Numbered from the stretch's first letter, positions 1 to 8,697 are shown. The stretch: DNA of 64,000 bases from Martelella radicis (GCF_014196625.1 NZ_JACIDZ010000007.1:62001-126000), one strand, 5' to 3'. Notes: generated by a model from the letters alone, not told the origin. Numbers and translations are program-made.

Positions 1-702
1 TGGGGCACCCACGAGAAATGGATGCCGAAGAACGCAAAGAAGCACAAGAAGGGCTGCAAGGCCTCGATCTATATCGAACAGCCGGGCGCCAATACCCGCG
101 TCAGAAGCTGGTGCCCGACGCCCGGTCCCCAGTATGGCTTCCTTGTCACCCATAATGAATCGGTCTCGATTGCCGACTACTTCACCGTCAGGAACGACAG
201 CGACAAGGTCACCTACCGGCCAACCTGCCACTATGCCTATCACCCGGCCGACGTTGCGGTTCTGTCTCTGGATGAAATGTTCGGCAATGGCGGCACTCCG
301 CAGGAAGAAAGCCTGGTGCTGGAAGAGGCCGACATCCTGACCGGCATTGACGAGCTCGGCGTGCTGCTCTACGGCCACGACAAGAACGCTTACTGGTTCG
401 GCTCGCGGCTGTCGATCGAGGAAACCCGCGATCTCGTGCCCTATCAGAACGCGACCGCGCTGCAGGTGACATCCGCCGTTCTCGCCGGCATGGTCTGGGC
501 GCTGGAAAACCCGGAAGCCGGCATCGTCGAGGCCGATGAAATGGACTACCGCCGCTGCCTGGAAATCCAGATGCCCTATCTCGGCCCGGTCGAAGGCCAC
601 TACACCGACTGGACGCCGCTCACCGACCGCCAGACCTTCTTCGAGGAACGCAAGGACGAGAAGGATCCCTGGCAGTTCAAGAACATTCTGGTGCAGTTCT
701 AG
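1..702 (+). CDS. hss: Homospermidine synthase, C-terminal part (5' end outside window)
   Basis: The reading frame is open from base 1, so the gene starts upstream of the window; 233 C-terminal residues are visible. The sequence is typical of bacterial homospermidine synthase (WGTHEKWMPKN near the start, then IYIEQPGANTRVRSWCPTPG and GFLVTHNESVSIADYF). The enzyme joins two aminobutyl units from putrescine (or putrescine and spermidine) in an NAD-dependent reaction to form homospermidine, a major polyamine of rhizobia and relatives. It is cytosolic. The family is about 480 residues long, so roughly the second half is present. The gene converges on dcd, and a strong hairpin lies just after the stop. 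Confidence 0.93.
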   Translation, partial: WGTHEKWMPKNAKKHKKGCKASIYIEQPGANTRVRSWCPTPGPQYGFLVTHNESVSIADYFTVRNDSDKVTYRPTCHYAYHPADVAVLSLDEMFGNGGTPQEESLVLEEADILTGIDELGVLLYGHDKNAYWFGSRLSIEETRDLVPYQNATALQVTSAVLAGMVWALENPEAGIVEADEMDYRRCLEIQMPYLGPVEGHYTDWTPLTDRQTFFEERKDEKDPWQFKNILVQF

Positions 703-750
703 GCAAGGGGTCTGACCTCTTGTCACCGACAGATTGATTCAACTCCGGCG

Positions 751-773
751 ATCTCCCCCTCAAGGGGGGAGAT
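751..773. terminator. Hairpin between convergent hss and dcd, likely bidirectional terminator
   Basis: A perfect 9-bp stem (ATCTCCCCC at 751-759, GGGGGAGAT at 765-773) lies between two convergent stops. There is no long T run, so it may instead be one of the palindromic intergenic repeats common in rhizobia. Confidence 0.55.
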
Positions 774-827
774 TGCTAGCAGCAGCACCGCCTGGGCAAG
801 AAATCCGGCCCCTTGGCCGGTCTCTCC

Positions 828-1916
828 TCACCCCGCCCGAAAATGCTTCGAAAGCTTCAACCCCTGGGCCTGGTAGTTCGAGCCGAGGCCCGAGCCGTAA
901 AGCGCCGTTGGCGGGTCCATCATGTGCTCGTAGACGAGGCGGCCGACGATCTGGCCGTGTTCGAGGATGAAGGGCACCTCGTGGCTTCTGACCTCCAGCA
1001 CGGCGCGCGCGCCCTTGCCGCCGGCCTCGGCATGGCCGAAGCCTGGATCGAAAAAGCCGGCGTAATGAACGCGAAACTCGCCGACCAGCGGGTCGAAAGG
1101 CGTCATCTCGGCGGCATAGAGCGGCGGCACATGCACGGCCTCGCGCGAGACGAGAATATAGAATTCATCCGGATCGAGGATCAGCTCGCCCTTGCCGCGC
1201 CCCGGGATCGGTTCCCAGTAGTCGAGAATGTCGTAGCCCGCCTTGCGGTCCACATCGATGACGCCGGTGTGATGCTTGCCGCGGTAGCCGACGAGCCCCT
1301 CGCCTTCCAGATCGATCGACAGCGCGATGCCGCCGTCAGAGATGTTGGGCATGTCGCTGGCAACGAGCGTTTCGGCCCGATGCAGCACCATCAGCGCGTC
1401 CTCGGCCAGCACCGCATGGCCCGAGCGGAAACGGATCTGCGAGAGCCGCGAGCCCTGCCGCACGATCACCGGGAAGGTGCGCGGCGAGATTTCCAGGTAA
1501 AGCGGCCCCTCATAGCCCGACGGGATGATGTCGAATTCCTGCGCGAAATCCGGAATCACGCGGGTGAAGATATCGAGCCGGCCGGTCGAGCTTTTCGGGT
1601 TGGTCGAGGCGGAGAGATGCTCCGGCAGGGCGAGCCCCTCCATCAATTCGACGATATAGACGCAGCCGGTCTCCAGCACCGCGCCCTGGGACAGGTCGAC
1701 CTCGTGCATGGAGAGCCGCGAAAGCTTGTCGGCGACGCTGTGGCGCGGTCCCGGCAGGAAGCTGGCGCGCACGCGATAGGCCTTGGCGCCGAGCCTCAGA
1801 TCGAGGCTAGCCGGCTGGATCTGGTCGTGATCGAGCGGCTTGATCGTGGTCAGGTTTTTCTGCTCGAGCAGTGCGGCAATGGCGTGATCGGCCAGAATTC
1901 CGGGCTTTTTTGACAT
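828..1916 (-). CDS. dcd: 2'-deoxycytidine 5'-triphosphate deaminase, long two-repeat form
   Basis: This 362-residue protein resembles Dcd, which deaminates dCTP to dUTP for thymidylate synthesis. It is almost twice the length of the E. coli enzyme (about 190 residues). Two dUTPase-fold-like halves can be seen. The first is around residues 20-185, with NPKSSTGRLDIFTRVI and a Dcd-like segment at GYEGPLYLEISPRTFP. The second is around 200-350, with HYAGFFDPGFGHAEAGG and AVLEVRSHEVPF. This suggests an internal duplication or fusion of two Dcd-like domains, a form known in alphaproteobacteria. An AGGAGC ribosome binding site precedes the ATG. The gene is divergent from the SAM-II/metZ unit. Confidence 0.85.
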   Translation of the reverse strand: MSKKPGILADHAIAALLEQKNLTTIKPLDHDQIQPASLDLRLGAKAYRVRASFLPGPRHSVADKLSRLSMHEVDLSQGAVLETGCVYIVELMEGLALPEHLSASTNPKSSTGRLDIFTRVIPDFAQEFDIIPSGYEGPLYLEISPRTFPVIVRQGSRLSQIRFRSGHAVLAEDALMVLHRAETLVASDMPNISDGGIALSIDLEGEGLVGYRGKHHTGVIDVDRKAGYDILDYWEPIPGRGKGELILDPDEFYILVSREAVHVPPLYAAEMTPFDPLVGEFRVHYAGFFDPGFGHAEAGGKGARAVLEVRSHEVPFILEHGQIVGRLVYEHMMDPPTALYGSGLGSNYQAQGLKLSKHFRAG

Positions 1917-1996
1917 GTTTTGCTCCTGTTGGCCGACAAAACCAATCTTTCAGAATTGACGCAAGCGCTTATAGGGATTATGCCGCCTTATCCCTG

Positions 1997-2052
1997 TGGT
2001 GATTTGGCCGGTCGGCTTGCAGCCACGTTAAACAAGTAGCTAAAAGGCCGGG
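1997..2052 (+). ncRNA. SAM-II riboswitch aptamer
   Basis: The leader closely matches the alphaproteobacterial SAM-II (metA/metC leader) consensus. A GTGATTTGGCCGG start is followed by CTTGCAGCC, ACGTTAAACAAG and GCTAAAAGGCCG. P1 forms between CTTG at 2016-2019 and CAAG at 2033-2036; the loop GCC at 2022-2024 can pair with GGC at 2046-2048 to give the H-type pseudoknot that binds S-adenosylmethionine. It lies about 45 nt before metZ, a methionine biosynthesis gene and a usual SAM-II target. Confidence 0.93.
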
Positions 2053-2053
2053 T

Positions 2054-2081
2054 AACCGGTCCCTTCGCGACCGGTTTTTTT
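2054..2081 (+). terminator. Intrinsic terminator of the SAM-II leader
   Basis: An 8-bp stem (AACCGGTC at 2054-2061, GACCGGTT at 2069-2076) closes a 7-nt loop and is followed by a T run to 2081. It sits directly between the aptamer and the metZ ribosome binding site, which suggests that SAM binding promotes premature termination. A ribosome-access effect is also possible because the binding site follows immediately. Confidence 0.8.
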
Positions 2082-2097
2082 GTTTGGAGACATGAAA

Positions 2098-3282
2098 ATG
2101 AAAAAGTCCTGGCGTCCGCAAACCAAACTCGTTCATGCAGGAAGCCTGCGTTCGCAGTATGGCGAGATGTCCGAGGGCATCTTCATGACGCAGGGCTTCC
2201 TCTACGAGAATTCGGCCGCCGCCGAGGCCCGTTTCAAGGGTGAGGATGAGGGCTTCATCTACGCCCGTTATGGCAGCCCGACGAACGCCATGTTCGAACA
2301 ACGCATGTGCGCGCTGGAAGGCGCGGAAGATGCCCGTGCCACCGCCTCCGGCATGGCCGCCGTTTCCGCCGCCATCCTCTGCCAGTTGAAGGCCGGCGAC
2401 CATATCGTCGCCGCGCGCGCCCTGTTCGGCTCCTGCCGCTGGGTGGTGGAGACGCTTGCGCCGAAATACGGCATCGATTGCACGCTGGTCGACGGTCGCG
2501 ACATCGCCGCCTGGGAAGCCGCCATCCGCCCGAACACCAGGCTGTTCTTCCTCGAAAGCCCGACCAATCCGACGCTCGAGGTTGTCGACATTGCCGCCGT
2601 TGCCGATCTCGCCCATCAGGCCGGCGCCCGGCTCGTGGTCGACAATGTCTTCGCCACCGCGCTCTATCAGAAGCCGCTCGAACTCGGCGCCGATGTCGTC
2701 GTCTATTCGGCGACCAAGCATATCGACGGCCAGGGCCGCTGCCTCGGCGGCGTCATCCTGTCGTCGAAGGAATGGATCGAGGAAGAGCTGCAGGACTATT
2801 TCCGCCACACCGGCCCTGCGCTTTCGCCCTTCAATGCCTGGCTTTTGATGAAGGGGCTGGAGACCTTCCCGCTGCGCGTGCGCCAGCAGACGGCAAGTGC
2901 TGCCAAGATCGCGGATTTTCTTGCCGACCAGAAACAGATCGCCCGCGTGATCTATCCCGGTCGCGCCGATCATCCCCAGGCCGACATCATCAAGAAGCAG
3001 ATGACGGCGGGCTCGACGCTGATCGCCTTTGAACTGAAGGGCGGCAAGGAGGCGGCCTTTGCGCTGCAGGACGCGCTCGATATCGTCTCGATCTCCAACA
3101 ATCTCGGCGACGCCAAGAGCCTGATCACCCACCCGGCGACGACCACGCACAAGAACCTCTCCGACGAGGCGCGCGCCGAACTGGGCATTACCGGCGGCAC
3201 GATCCGGTTTTCCGCCGGGATCGAGGACGCTGACGACCTTATCGAGGATTTCGCCCAGGCCCTTGCAAAAGTACCGGCATAA
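2098..3282 (+). CDS. metZ: O-succinylhomoserine sulfhydrylase
   Basis: This is a 394-residue Cys/Met-metabolism PLP enzyme. It condenses O-succinylhomoserine with sulfide to make homocysteine directly, a step in methionine synthesis. The PLP lysine is Lys207 in the SATKHIDGQGR motif; YARYGSPTN and the substrate-binding SGMAAVSAAI stretch are typical of MetZ. GGAGA at 2086-2090 gives good spacing to the ATG at 2098; an ATG at 2092 and a TTG at 2080 are in frame but lie too close to the binding site or inside the terminator. The SAM-II leader explains its regulation: high SAM should lower expression. Confidence 0.92.
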   Translation: MKKSWRPQTKLVHAGSLRSQYGEMSEGIFMTQGFLYENSAAAEARFKGEDEGFIYARYGSPTNAMFEQRMCALEGAEDARATASGMAAVSAAILCQLKAGDHIVAARALFGSCRWVVETLAPKYGIDCTLVDGRDIAAWEAAIRPNTRLFFLESPTNPTLEVVDIAAVADLAHQAGARLVVDNVFATALYQKPLELGADVVVYSATKHIDGQGRCLGGVILSSKEWIEEELQDYFRHTGPALSPFNAWLLMKGLETFPLRVRQQTASAAKIADFLADQKQIARVIYPGRADHPQADIIKKQMTAGSTLIAFELKGGKEAAFALQDALDIVSISNNLGDAKSLITHPATTTHKNLSDEARAELGITGGTIRFSAGIEDADDLIEDFAQALAKVPA

Positions 3283-3327
3283 GCGTCAGAATTGCGGACT
3301 GGCCGGAGCTGACCGCAACCGGCGGCA

Positions 3328-3741
3328 ATGATGATCCGGAGCCGGCAAGTGCCAAGCGTGACGACGGACGACATAGAGGTCAGGGTGGAAACCCGCTTCC
3401 TGGACGAGCATTCCACGCCGGCCGAGGATCAGTTCGTCTGGGCTTATGACATCGAGATTGTCAATCACGGCGCGGTGGAGGTCCAGATCGTCGCCCGTCA
3501 TTGGACGATCACCAATGCAGACGGCATAGTCGAGACCGTCAACGGCCCAGGGGTTGCCGGCAAGCAACCGGTTCTGGCGAGCGGCGAGCGTTTTACCTAC
3601 CAGTCGGCGGCCCCACTCGACACGGCGTCCGGCATCATGATCGGTCATTACGTGGTGCGCACCGGCGACAATCGCCTCCTGCAGGTGGCGATCCCGCCGT
3701 TTTCACTCGATTCGCCTTACGAGGATCGATCACACCATTGA
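3328..3741 (+). CDS. apaG: ApaG-domain protein
   Basis: This 137-residue protein is the size of ApaG (about 125-130 residues) and shows its fibronectin-type-III-like beta sandwich pattern: VETRFLDEHSTPAEDQFVWAY, IEIVNHGAVEVQIVARHW, and the GIMIGHYVV segment near the end. ApaG has an unclear biochemical role and is linked to Co2+ resistance and Mg2+ efflux in enterobacteria. It lies 46 bp after metZ, a neighbourhood often seen in Rhizobiaceae, and could be co-transcribed with it. Two ATGs (3328 and 3331) are possible starts. Confidence 0.9.
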   Translation: MMIRSRQVPSVTTDDIEVRVETRFLDEHSTPAEDQFVWAYDIEIVNHGAVEVQIVARHWTITNADGIVETVNGPGVAGKQPVLASGERFTYQSAAPLDTASGIMIGHYVVRTGDNRLLQVAIPPFSLDSPYEDRSHH

Positions 3742-3767
3742 GACTGCGGATTGAACCCTTCGGAATG

Positions 3768-3801
3768 AAAAAGCCGCCATCCGGCAAGGAGAGCGGCTTT
3801 T
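3768..3801. terminator. Bidirectional terminator between apaG and the permease
   Basis: AAAAGCCGC at 3769-3777 pairs with GCGGCTTTT at 3793-3801. The stem has A and T ends on both sides and lies between convergent genes, so it can terminate both transcripts. Confidence 0.8.
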
Positions 3802-3825
3802 CCTGATTTTTGCTGATCGCGATGC

Positions 3826-5433
3826 TTAACCGCGGGTCATCACATCCTCGACATCGTCGCCGCCATATTCTTCCAGCTCGATATCATGCTGTTCGTGACG
3901 GAAGCGATCGAAAATGTCCTGCGAAATACGGCCGCGCACCGCCATCAGGAAGACGGCGAGCGAGAACAGGGCCGCAAGCACGGAATCGACTGGATGCGGA
4001 ATAACGCCAAGTCCGCCGCCATATCCGCCGAGATAGGAGATGATGGCGACGCCGGCCATGTACACCCCGAACCAGACCGCGCTCATCGGCTCCAGATCCT
4101 CCCGGCCGATCACCGCAAGGCGCAGGAAGAACAGCGCCGCGCCGATGGCCAGGAGCACCAGCAGCACCCAGATCGTGCTCCAGCCCGACCAGTAGATCAT
4201 CAGCGTCGCGATCATGAAGGCAAGCGCCCCGATCACGCCCGCTGCCGGCACCACGAAGGGACGGCGAGCATTCGGCGCGAGATAGCGGAAGGCCACCATG
4301 GACACCGGACCGGCGATGAAGGACAGCACCACCGCCGCGCTGTTGAGCGCCAGGATTTCCTGGAACGGCAAGATGATCAGCATCAAGAGTGCTACGACAT
4401 AGTTGAGGATCAGAGCCCAAAGCGGCACGCCGTATTCGTTCAGCTTGGCGAAGAGGCGCGGAAACACGCCGTTGTTCGACATGGCCAGCGCCAGACGGGC
4501 GTTCGAGCTGACCGAGACGAGACCGCTTCCGGCCGGCGAGATCACTGCGGCGACATTCAGCATGCTCAGCAGCCACAAGACCCCGATCGACGTGGCGAGC
4601 GCCCCGAGCGGGCCGAGCTCATGGCTCGATTCGATCGTGTGCCAGCCGCCTGAAAGATCGGTCGGGTTGACGGCGCCGACAAAGGCGATCTGCAAGCCGA
4701 CATAGATCGCAAGGCAGATCAGCACGGACATGATCAGCGCCAGCGGGATCACCCTCTGGGCGTTTTTCACCTCGCCGGCCAGATCGATCGCATGGCGGAA
4801 GCCGATGAAGGCGAAGACCACGCCGCCGGTCGAGACGGCAGCAAAGATGCCGGGAACACCATAGGGCGCGAAACCGCCTGCCGAAGTGAAGTTCGACGGT
4901 TCAAATCGGGACGCGACCACGACGACAATGAAGACTACGGGAACAATCAGCTTGAACCAGGTCATCGTCGTATTGATGCGCGCGAACCAGGCGACGCCAA
5001 AGACGTTCACCACGGTCAGCACCGCAAGGAAGACCGCGGCTGCGATATAGCCCGAGAAGGTCAGGCCGCCGGTGGCATTGGTCAGCCACGGGAGATAGGA
5101 CGAGGCATAGCCGAGCGAGGCCTTCACCTCGATCGGAGCCGTGGTGCAGTAGCCGACCCACGCGCTCCAGCCCATGGCAAGCGCCAGAAGCCGGCCGTGG
5201 GAGAATTGCGGGATACGGGCAATGCCGCCCGCGATGGGAAAGAGTGTGGAATTCTCCGCATAGGTCAGAGCGATCAGCAGCATCGCCACCGCTCCGATCA
5301 ACCATGAGATAACAGAGGCCGGTCCCGCCAGTTGCGCCGTGTCGAGCGGGGCAAAGAGCCACCCCGATCCCAGAACGCCGCCCACGGCGACAAACGTCAG
5401 GCCGATAAGGCCGATTTCGCGTCGCATTGCCAT
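3826..5433 (-). CDS. APC-superfamily amino-acid permease
   Basis: This 535-residue inner-membrane transporter has hydrophobic segments along its whole length, as in the 12-helix APC fold. The first helix carries GGVLGSGWLFAPLDTAQLAG, the unwound substrate-binding glycine region of APC permeases. The next helices (ASVISWLIGAVAMLLIAL) and the charged, GGD-containing tail (EEYGGDDVEDVMTRG) are clear. It most resembles proton-coupled amino-acid symporters of the aspartate-transporter type (YveA/AspP-like), but the substrate cannot be read from sequence. ATG at 5433 was chosen because AGGGGAAC lies 5-10 bases upstream; an in-frame ATG ten codons earlier lacks a site. Confidence 0.85.
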   Translation of the reverse strand: MAMRREIGLIGLTFVAVGGVLGSGWLFAPLDTAQLAGPASVISWLIGAVAMLLIALTYAENSTLFPIAGGIARIPQFSHGRLLALAMGWSAWVGYCTTAPIEVKASLGYASSYLPWLTNATGGLTFSGYIAAAVFLAVLTVVNVFGVAWFARINTTMTWFKLIVPVVFIVVVVASRFEPSNFTSAGGFAPYGVPGIFAAVSTGGVVFAFIGFRHAIDLAGEVKNAQRVIPLALIMSVLICLAIYVGLQIAFVGAVNPTDLSGGWHTIESSHELGPLGALATSIGVLWLLSMLNVAAVISPAGSGLVSVSSNARLALAMSNNGVFPRLFAKLNEYGVPLWALILNYVVALLMLIILPFQEILALNSAAVVLSFIAGPVSMVAFRYLAPNARRPFVVPAAGVIGALAFMIATLMIYWSGWSTIWVLLVLLAIGAALFFLRLAVIGREDLEPMSAVWFGVYMAGVAIISYLGGYGGGLGVIPHPVDSVLAALFSLAVFLMAVRGRISQDIFDRFRHEQHDIELEEYGGDDVEDVMTRG

Positions 5434-5623
5434 TTTATGTTCCCCTAGCTTAACGCGCTTCACCGAATGCAGCCGGCCACCCCTGCTGGCTCACTACAAT
5501 GAGTATACATTCTCACAATCTTAAGTATTCATGCGCACGCCGATTCAAGTCAATCGGTTTGCGTGCGGTTCCGTCAGATTCTACCGTTGACGTGAAGGCA
5601 CCGATTGGCTCGAACCAAGAGGT

Positions 5624-5650
5624 CTTTCTCCGCCCCCATTGGGGAGAAAG
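5624..5650 (-). terminator. Hairpin after the glutamate synthase-like gene
   Basis: CTTTCTCC at 5624-5631 pairs with GGAGAAAG at 5643-5650, 13 bases beyond the stop of the leftward gene. The following ATTGCTAGC also occurs next to the hairpin at 751-773, so the two may be copies of one palindromic repeat. Confidence 0.45.
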
Positions 5651-5663
5651 AATGGCGGAATTG

Positions 5664-7280
5664 CTAGCCGTTGCTCGCTCTCAACCGGACAAGGTCCTCG
5701 ACCGGGCGAAAACTGTCCGAACTCGCCGCGCGCCACCAGTCCGCATAGATCGTGGAATCGGGATCCGACAGAAGGATGCCTTCGGCGAGGAAGGGATGGA
5801 GCTTGTCGAGCGGCAGGGAATCATGCGAACCGATGCGGTGCATGACGTGATGCGGCTGAAGGTCCTGAGGATGGGCAAAGCCGCAGGCGGCGACGATATC
5901 GGCCAGGGCCTCGAGCGTCTTCTTGTGGAAACGGGCAGCATGCCGGCCCTGCTCTTCGGGCACCAGCGCGCGCTGGCGCCATTTGTCCTGCGTGGTCACG
6001 CCGGTGGGACAGGTGCCCGTATGGCAGCGCTGCGCCTGGATGCAGCCGACCGACATCATGAAGGCGCGGGCGGCATTGCACCAGTCTGCGCCAAGCGCGA
6101 GGTTATGGGCAAGGCCCATGCCGGAGAACACCTTGCCGCTTGCGGCGAGACGCACATGTTTCTTGATGCCCGCGCCGACCAGCGCGTTGCGCATCAGCAC
6201 CAGCCCGTCCCAGAGGGGCATGCCGACCCAGTCGGCGAGTTCGAGCGGCGCGGCGCCTGTTCCACCCTCCGCTCCGTCGATGACGATGAAATCGGGATAG
6301 ATGCCTGTCGTCAGCATCGCCTTGACGAGCGCGAAGGGTTCGTGCGGCTGTCCGACGCAGAACTTGATCCCGACCGGCTTGCCGCCCGAAAGCTCGCGCA
6401 TTGTCGCAGCGAAATTCAGCATCTGGGCGGGCGTTGAAAAGGCCGAGTGACCGCGCGGCGACAAACAGTTCTCGTAGACCGGGACACCGCGCACCTCGGC
6501 GATCTCGGGCGTCACCTTGGAGCCGAGAAGCATGCCGCCATGGCCGGGCTTGGCACCCTGGCTGACCTTGATCTCCGTCATCTTGACGGCGTCATTGGCG
6601 GCCTTGTCGCGAAACATCTCCGGATCGAACCTGCCGTCCTTGTCGCGCGCGCCGAAATAGCCCGAACCGATTTCCCAAACAAGATCGCCGCCATGTTCCA
6701 GATGGTGGCGGCTGAGGCCGCCCTCGCCCGTATCCTGATAGAAGCCGCCGTCGCGCGCGCCGATATTCATCGCTTCGACCGCATTGGCCGACAGCGCCCC
6801 GAAACTCATTGCCGAGATGTTGAGGATCGAGGCCGAATAGGGCTTCGAGGTCTGCTCGTTGCCGACCATGATGCGCGGAGAAAGGTCCGGATTGGCTTCC
6901 GGCGCCATCGAATGGGAAATCCAGTGATGCGGATCCTCGTAGAGTTCGAGTTCCGTGCCGAACGGGATCGTGTCGGGCTGCCCGTGCGAACGGGTCTTGA
7001 TCAATTGCCGCGCGGCGTAGGAATAGGGCGTTCCGTGGGTATCATCCTCGACCGCATAGGCACGGATGAAGGGACGCAGCGAAAGCGCCAGCCAGCGAAA
7101 GCGCCCCAGCACGGGATAGTTGCGGGTAATGGTCCAGGAGGACTGAAACCAGTCATAAGCGGCAACCGCCAGAGCGGGTATGGTGAACAGCAGGATCCAG
7201 AACCATCCCGTCGCGATCGCCACAATCGTGAAGAAAGCGGCCGCGATCGGCACGATGCCCCGCAAAAGCATATCAACCAT
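5664..7280 (-). CDS. FMN-binding glutamate synthase family protein, membrane-anchored
   Basis: This 538-residue protein has two N-terminal membrane helices (residues about 5-45) followed by the FMN-binding glutamate synthase barrel. Recognisable parts are GNEQTSKPYSASILNIS, KPGHGGMLLGSKV, the flavin-binding VIDGAEGGTGAAPLELAD, and the 3Fe-4S cysteines C-x5-C-x4-C in GCIQAQRCHTGTCPTGVTTQ. It lacks the glutaminase domain of GltB, so it is not a classical glutamate synthase; its reaction is unknown. Related proteins are annotated as glutamate synthase-like or archaeal-type GltB. The ATG at 7280 follows AGGGGAGG; an upstream in-frame ATG at 7307 does not have a comparable site. Confidence 0.88.
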   Translation of the reverse strand: MVDMLLRGIVPIAAAFFTIVAIATGWFWILLFTIPALAVAAYDWFQSSWTITRNYPVLGRFRWLALSLRPFIRAYAVEDDTHGTPYSYAARQLIKTRSHGQPDTIPFGTELELYEDPHHWISHSMAPEANPDLSPRIMVGNEQTSKPYSASILNISAMSFGALSANAVEAMNIGARDGGFYQDTGEGGLSRHHLEHGGDLVWEIGSGYFGARDKDGRFDPEMFRDKAANDAVKMTEIKVSQGAKPGHGGMLLGSKVTPEIAEVRGVPVYENCLSPRGHSAFSTPAQMLNFAATMRELSGGKPVGIKFCVGQPHEPFALVKAMLTTGIYPDFIVIDGAEGGTGAAPLELADWVGMPLWDGLVLMRNALVGAGIKKHVRLAASGKVFSGMGLAHNLALGADWCNAARAFMMSVGCIQAQRCHTGTCPTGVTTQDKWRQRALVPEEQGRHAARFHKKTLEALADIVAACGFAHPQDLQPHHVMHRIGSHDSLPLDKLHPFLAEGILLSDPDSTIYADWWRAASSDSFRPVEDLVRLRASNG

Positions 7281-7396
7281 CGAGACCTCCCCTTTCATTT
7301 CCTTCATGCGCTAGCAGAACGCGCGCGTTCTGGCTAGCTGGTCTCTGCAATTTCAGGTGTTATTTCCGCGGACTGGGTAAGCCCATAATGGGGGCG

Positions 7397-8170
7397 CTAT
7401 CGTTCCCAGGGTTTCTTCCGGTGCGGCGCAAGAGGTTTCATCGGATGGCTCGCATAGCGGGTCGGCTTGCCGAGCGCCTGGGCCACGATGCGATAGGCGC
7501 GACGATAGTTCAGAAGACCGCCGATGAAGAACAGGCCGCTCCCGACGAGATATTGCCAGGCGAGAAAACCGTCGATTCGGACCTCGTCGGCGGGGCTTGA
7601 AACCTCCCAGAGATAGGGGATGGAGGCAACGGCAAAAAGCGTCGACCCGACCACGAAGGTCACTGCGGTCAGGTTCATCATCTGCAGGGTCACAAGGTCA
7701 TCGGCCTGCACGATCTGGATGACATTGATGACCGCGCCGACGACGAACAGCACGCTGCCGATGATGAAGCACCAGGCGCCGGCCGTCTCCCAGCCGACGG
7801 ACGACAGGAAGAAGATGCTGCCGGCGACGAACAGCAGCGTGCCGGCCACATAGGTCCAGGCGGCCCAGAACTCCAGCCTGTCCCATAGCGTTGCAATGCC
7901 CTTGCGTTCACGGGCATGGATGAAGACCTCGACAAGGTCGTGACCGGTGACGAGCAGATAGAGCAGCGAGCCGAAGAAGAAGGTCCAGGCACCGATATCG
8001 GCGAGAAAGGAAAGGGCAGGGAAGAAGCAGATGCTGCCGAAGATGAACACCAGTCCGCCCAGCTGATAGGCGGCGGCATTGATGGTCTCCCAGCGGAAGT
8101 TCTTTCTATTGTCCGGATCGTCAGCGACAAAATCATGAATACGCGGGCGGTTGACGAACATATGCGGCAT
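7397..8170 (-). CDS. YrhK-domain membrane protein
   Basis: The 257-residue protein repeats a unit of paired membrane helices with small intervening loops: GGLVFIFGSICFFPAL, WTFFFGSLLYLLVTGHDLVE, YVAGTLLFVAGSIFFLSS, FIIGSVLFVVGAVINVIQI and YLVGSGLFFIGGLLNYRR. This pattern of a helix ending in FxxGSxLF matches YrhK-like proteins of unknown function. The start at 8170 is placed at MPHMF, after GAGGGAG; a longer start would add a low-complexity lead. It lies upstream of the glutamate synthase-like gene on the same strand, with a gap of about 115 bases. No biochemical role can be given. Confidence 0.75.
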   Translation of the reverse strand: MPHMFVNRPRIHDFVADDPDNRKNFRWETINAAAYQLGGLVFIFGSICFFPALSFLADIGAWTFFFGSLLYLLVTGHDLVEVFIHARERKGIATLWDRLEFWAAWTYVAGTLLFVAGSIFFLSSVGWETAGAWCFIIGSVLFVVGAVINVIQIVQADDLVTLQMMNLTAVTFVVGSTLFAVASIPYLWEVSSPADEVRIDGFLAWQYLVGSGLFFIGGLLNYRRAYRIVAQALGKPTRYASHPMKPLAPHRKKPWER

Positions 8171-8383
8171 GGCGGATCTGACTCCCTCTGTCGCCGCCGA
8201 TAATGGCCTTTGGGAACCTCTTCGAACAACCCCCACAAGGCCGAAACCCTGAAGAAGAGGTGTTCCGGAATGCGGCCGCCAGGCGAAACGGCGCTGCGCC
8301 GCCCCGTTTCATCGAACCTGTCCTCTCTGGCGACACGCCCTCCCCTCTGTTACCGTCGCCGGACAAGTTCAGGGAGACATTCG

Positions 8384-8614
8384 ATGCGCCAAATTGTTCT
8401 GCTGACAGGCCTTGCCGTGGTTCTCGCCGCCTGCACCCAATCGGCGCCAGCGCCGACAGGCCTCGCCAATCCGGCATCCGAATACTGCGCGAGCCTTGGC
8501 GGGCGCACCGAAATCCGCAACGAGACCGGCGGTCAGGTGGGCTACTGCCACCTCCCCGATGGCAGCGTCACCGAGGAATGGGCGCTCTACCGGGCGCGCG
8601 TCGGCCAGCAGTAG
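8384..8614 (+). CDS. Small DUF333-type lipoprotein
   Basis: This 76-residue protein has a lipoprotein signal with the lipobox LAAC, so Cys17 should be lipidated after cleavage. The mature part (NPASEYCASLGGRTEIRNET, then GYCHLPDGSVTEEWALYR) matches the DUF333 family, sometimes called hemolysin-like or KilR-like, whose members are short envelope proteins with conserved cysteines. AGGGAG lies 8 bases before the ATG. It stands alone, divergent from the YrhK gene and convergent with galM. A function is not known. Confidence 0.8.
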   Translation: MRQIVLLTGLAVVLAACTQSAPAPTGLANPASEYCASLGGRTEIRNETGGQVGYCHLPDGSVTEEWALYRARVGQQ

Positions 8615-8697
8615 AGCACTGAAGCGGAGCGGCCAACGCCCTGCCCGCAACCTTTGCCGTGCAGGCTCCCGGGCGCTTGCCGCCAACCGCGCGTCGC

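Noticed and set aside
813-1913. A 366-codon plus-strand frame over dcd
   Set aside because: dcd on the minus strand has clear family motifs and a ribosome binding site; the plus frame has neither.
1956-1983. TTGACG as -35 box of the SAM-II/metZ promoter
   Set aside because: No convincing -10 hexamer is found at the proper distance, so I did not annotate it.
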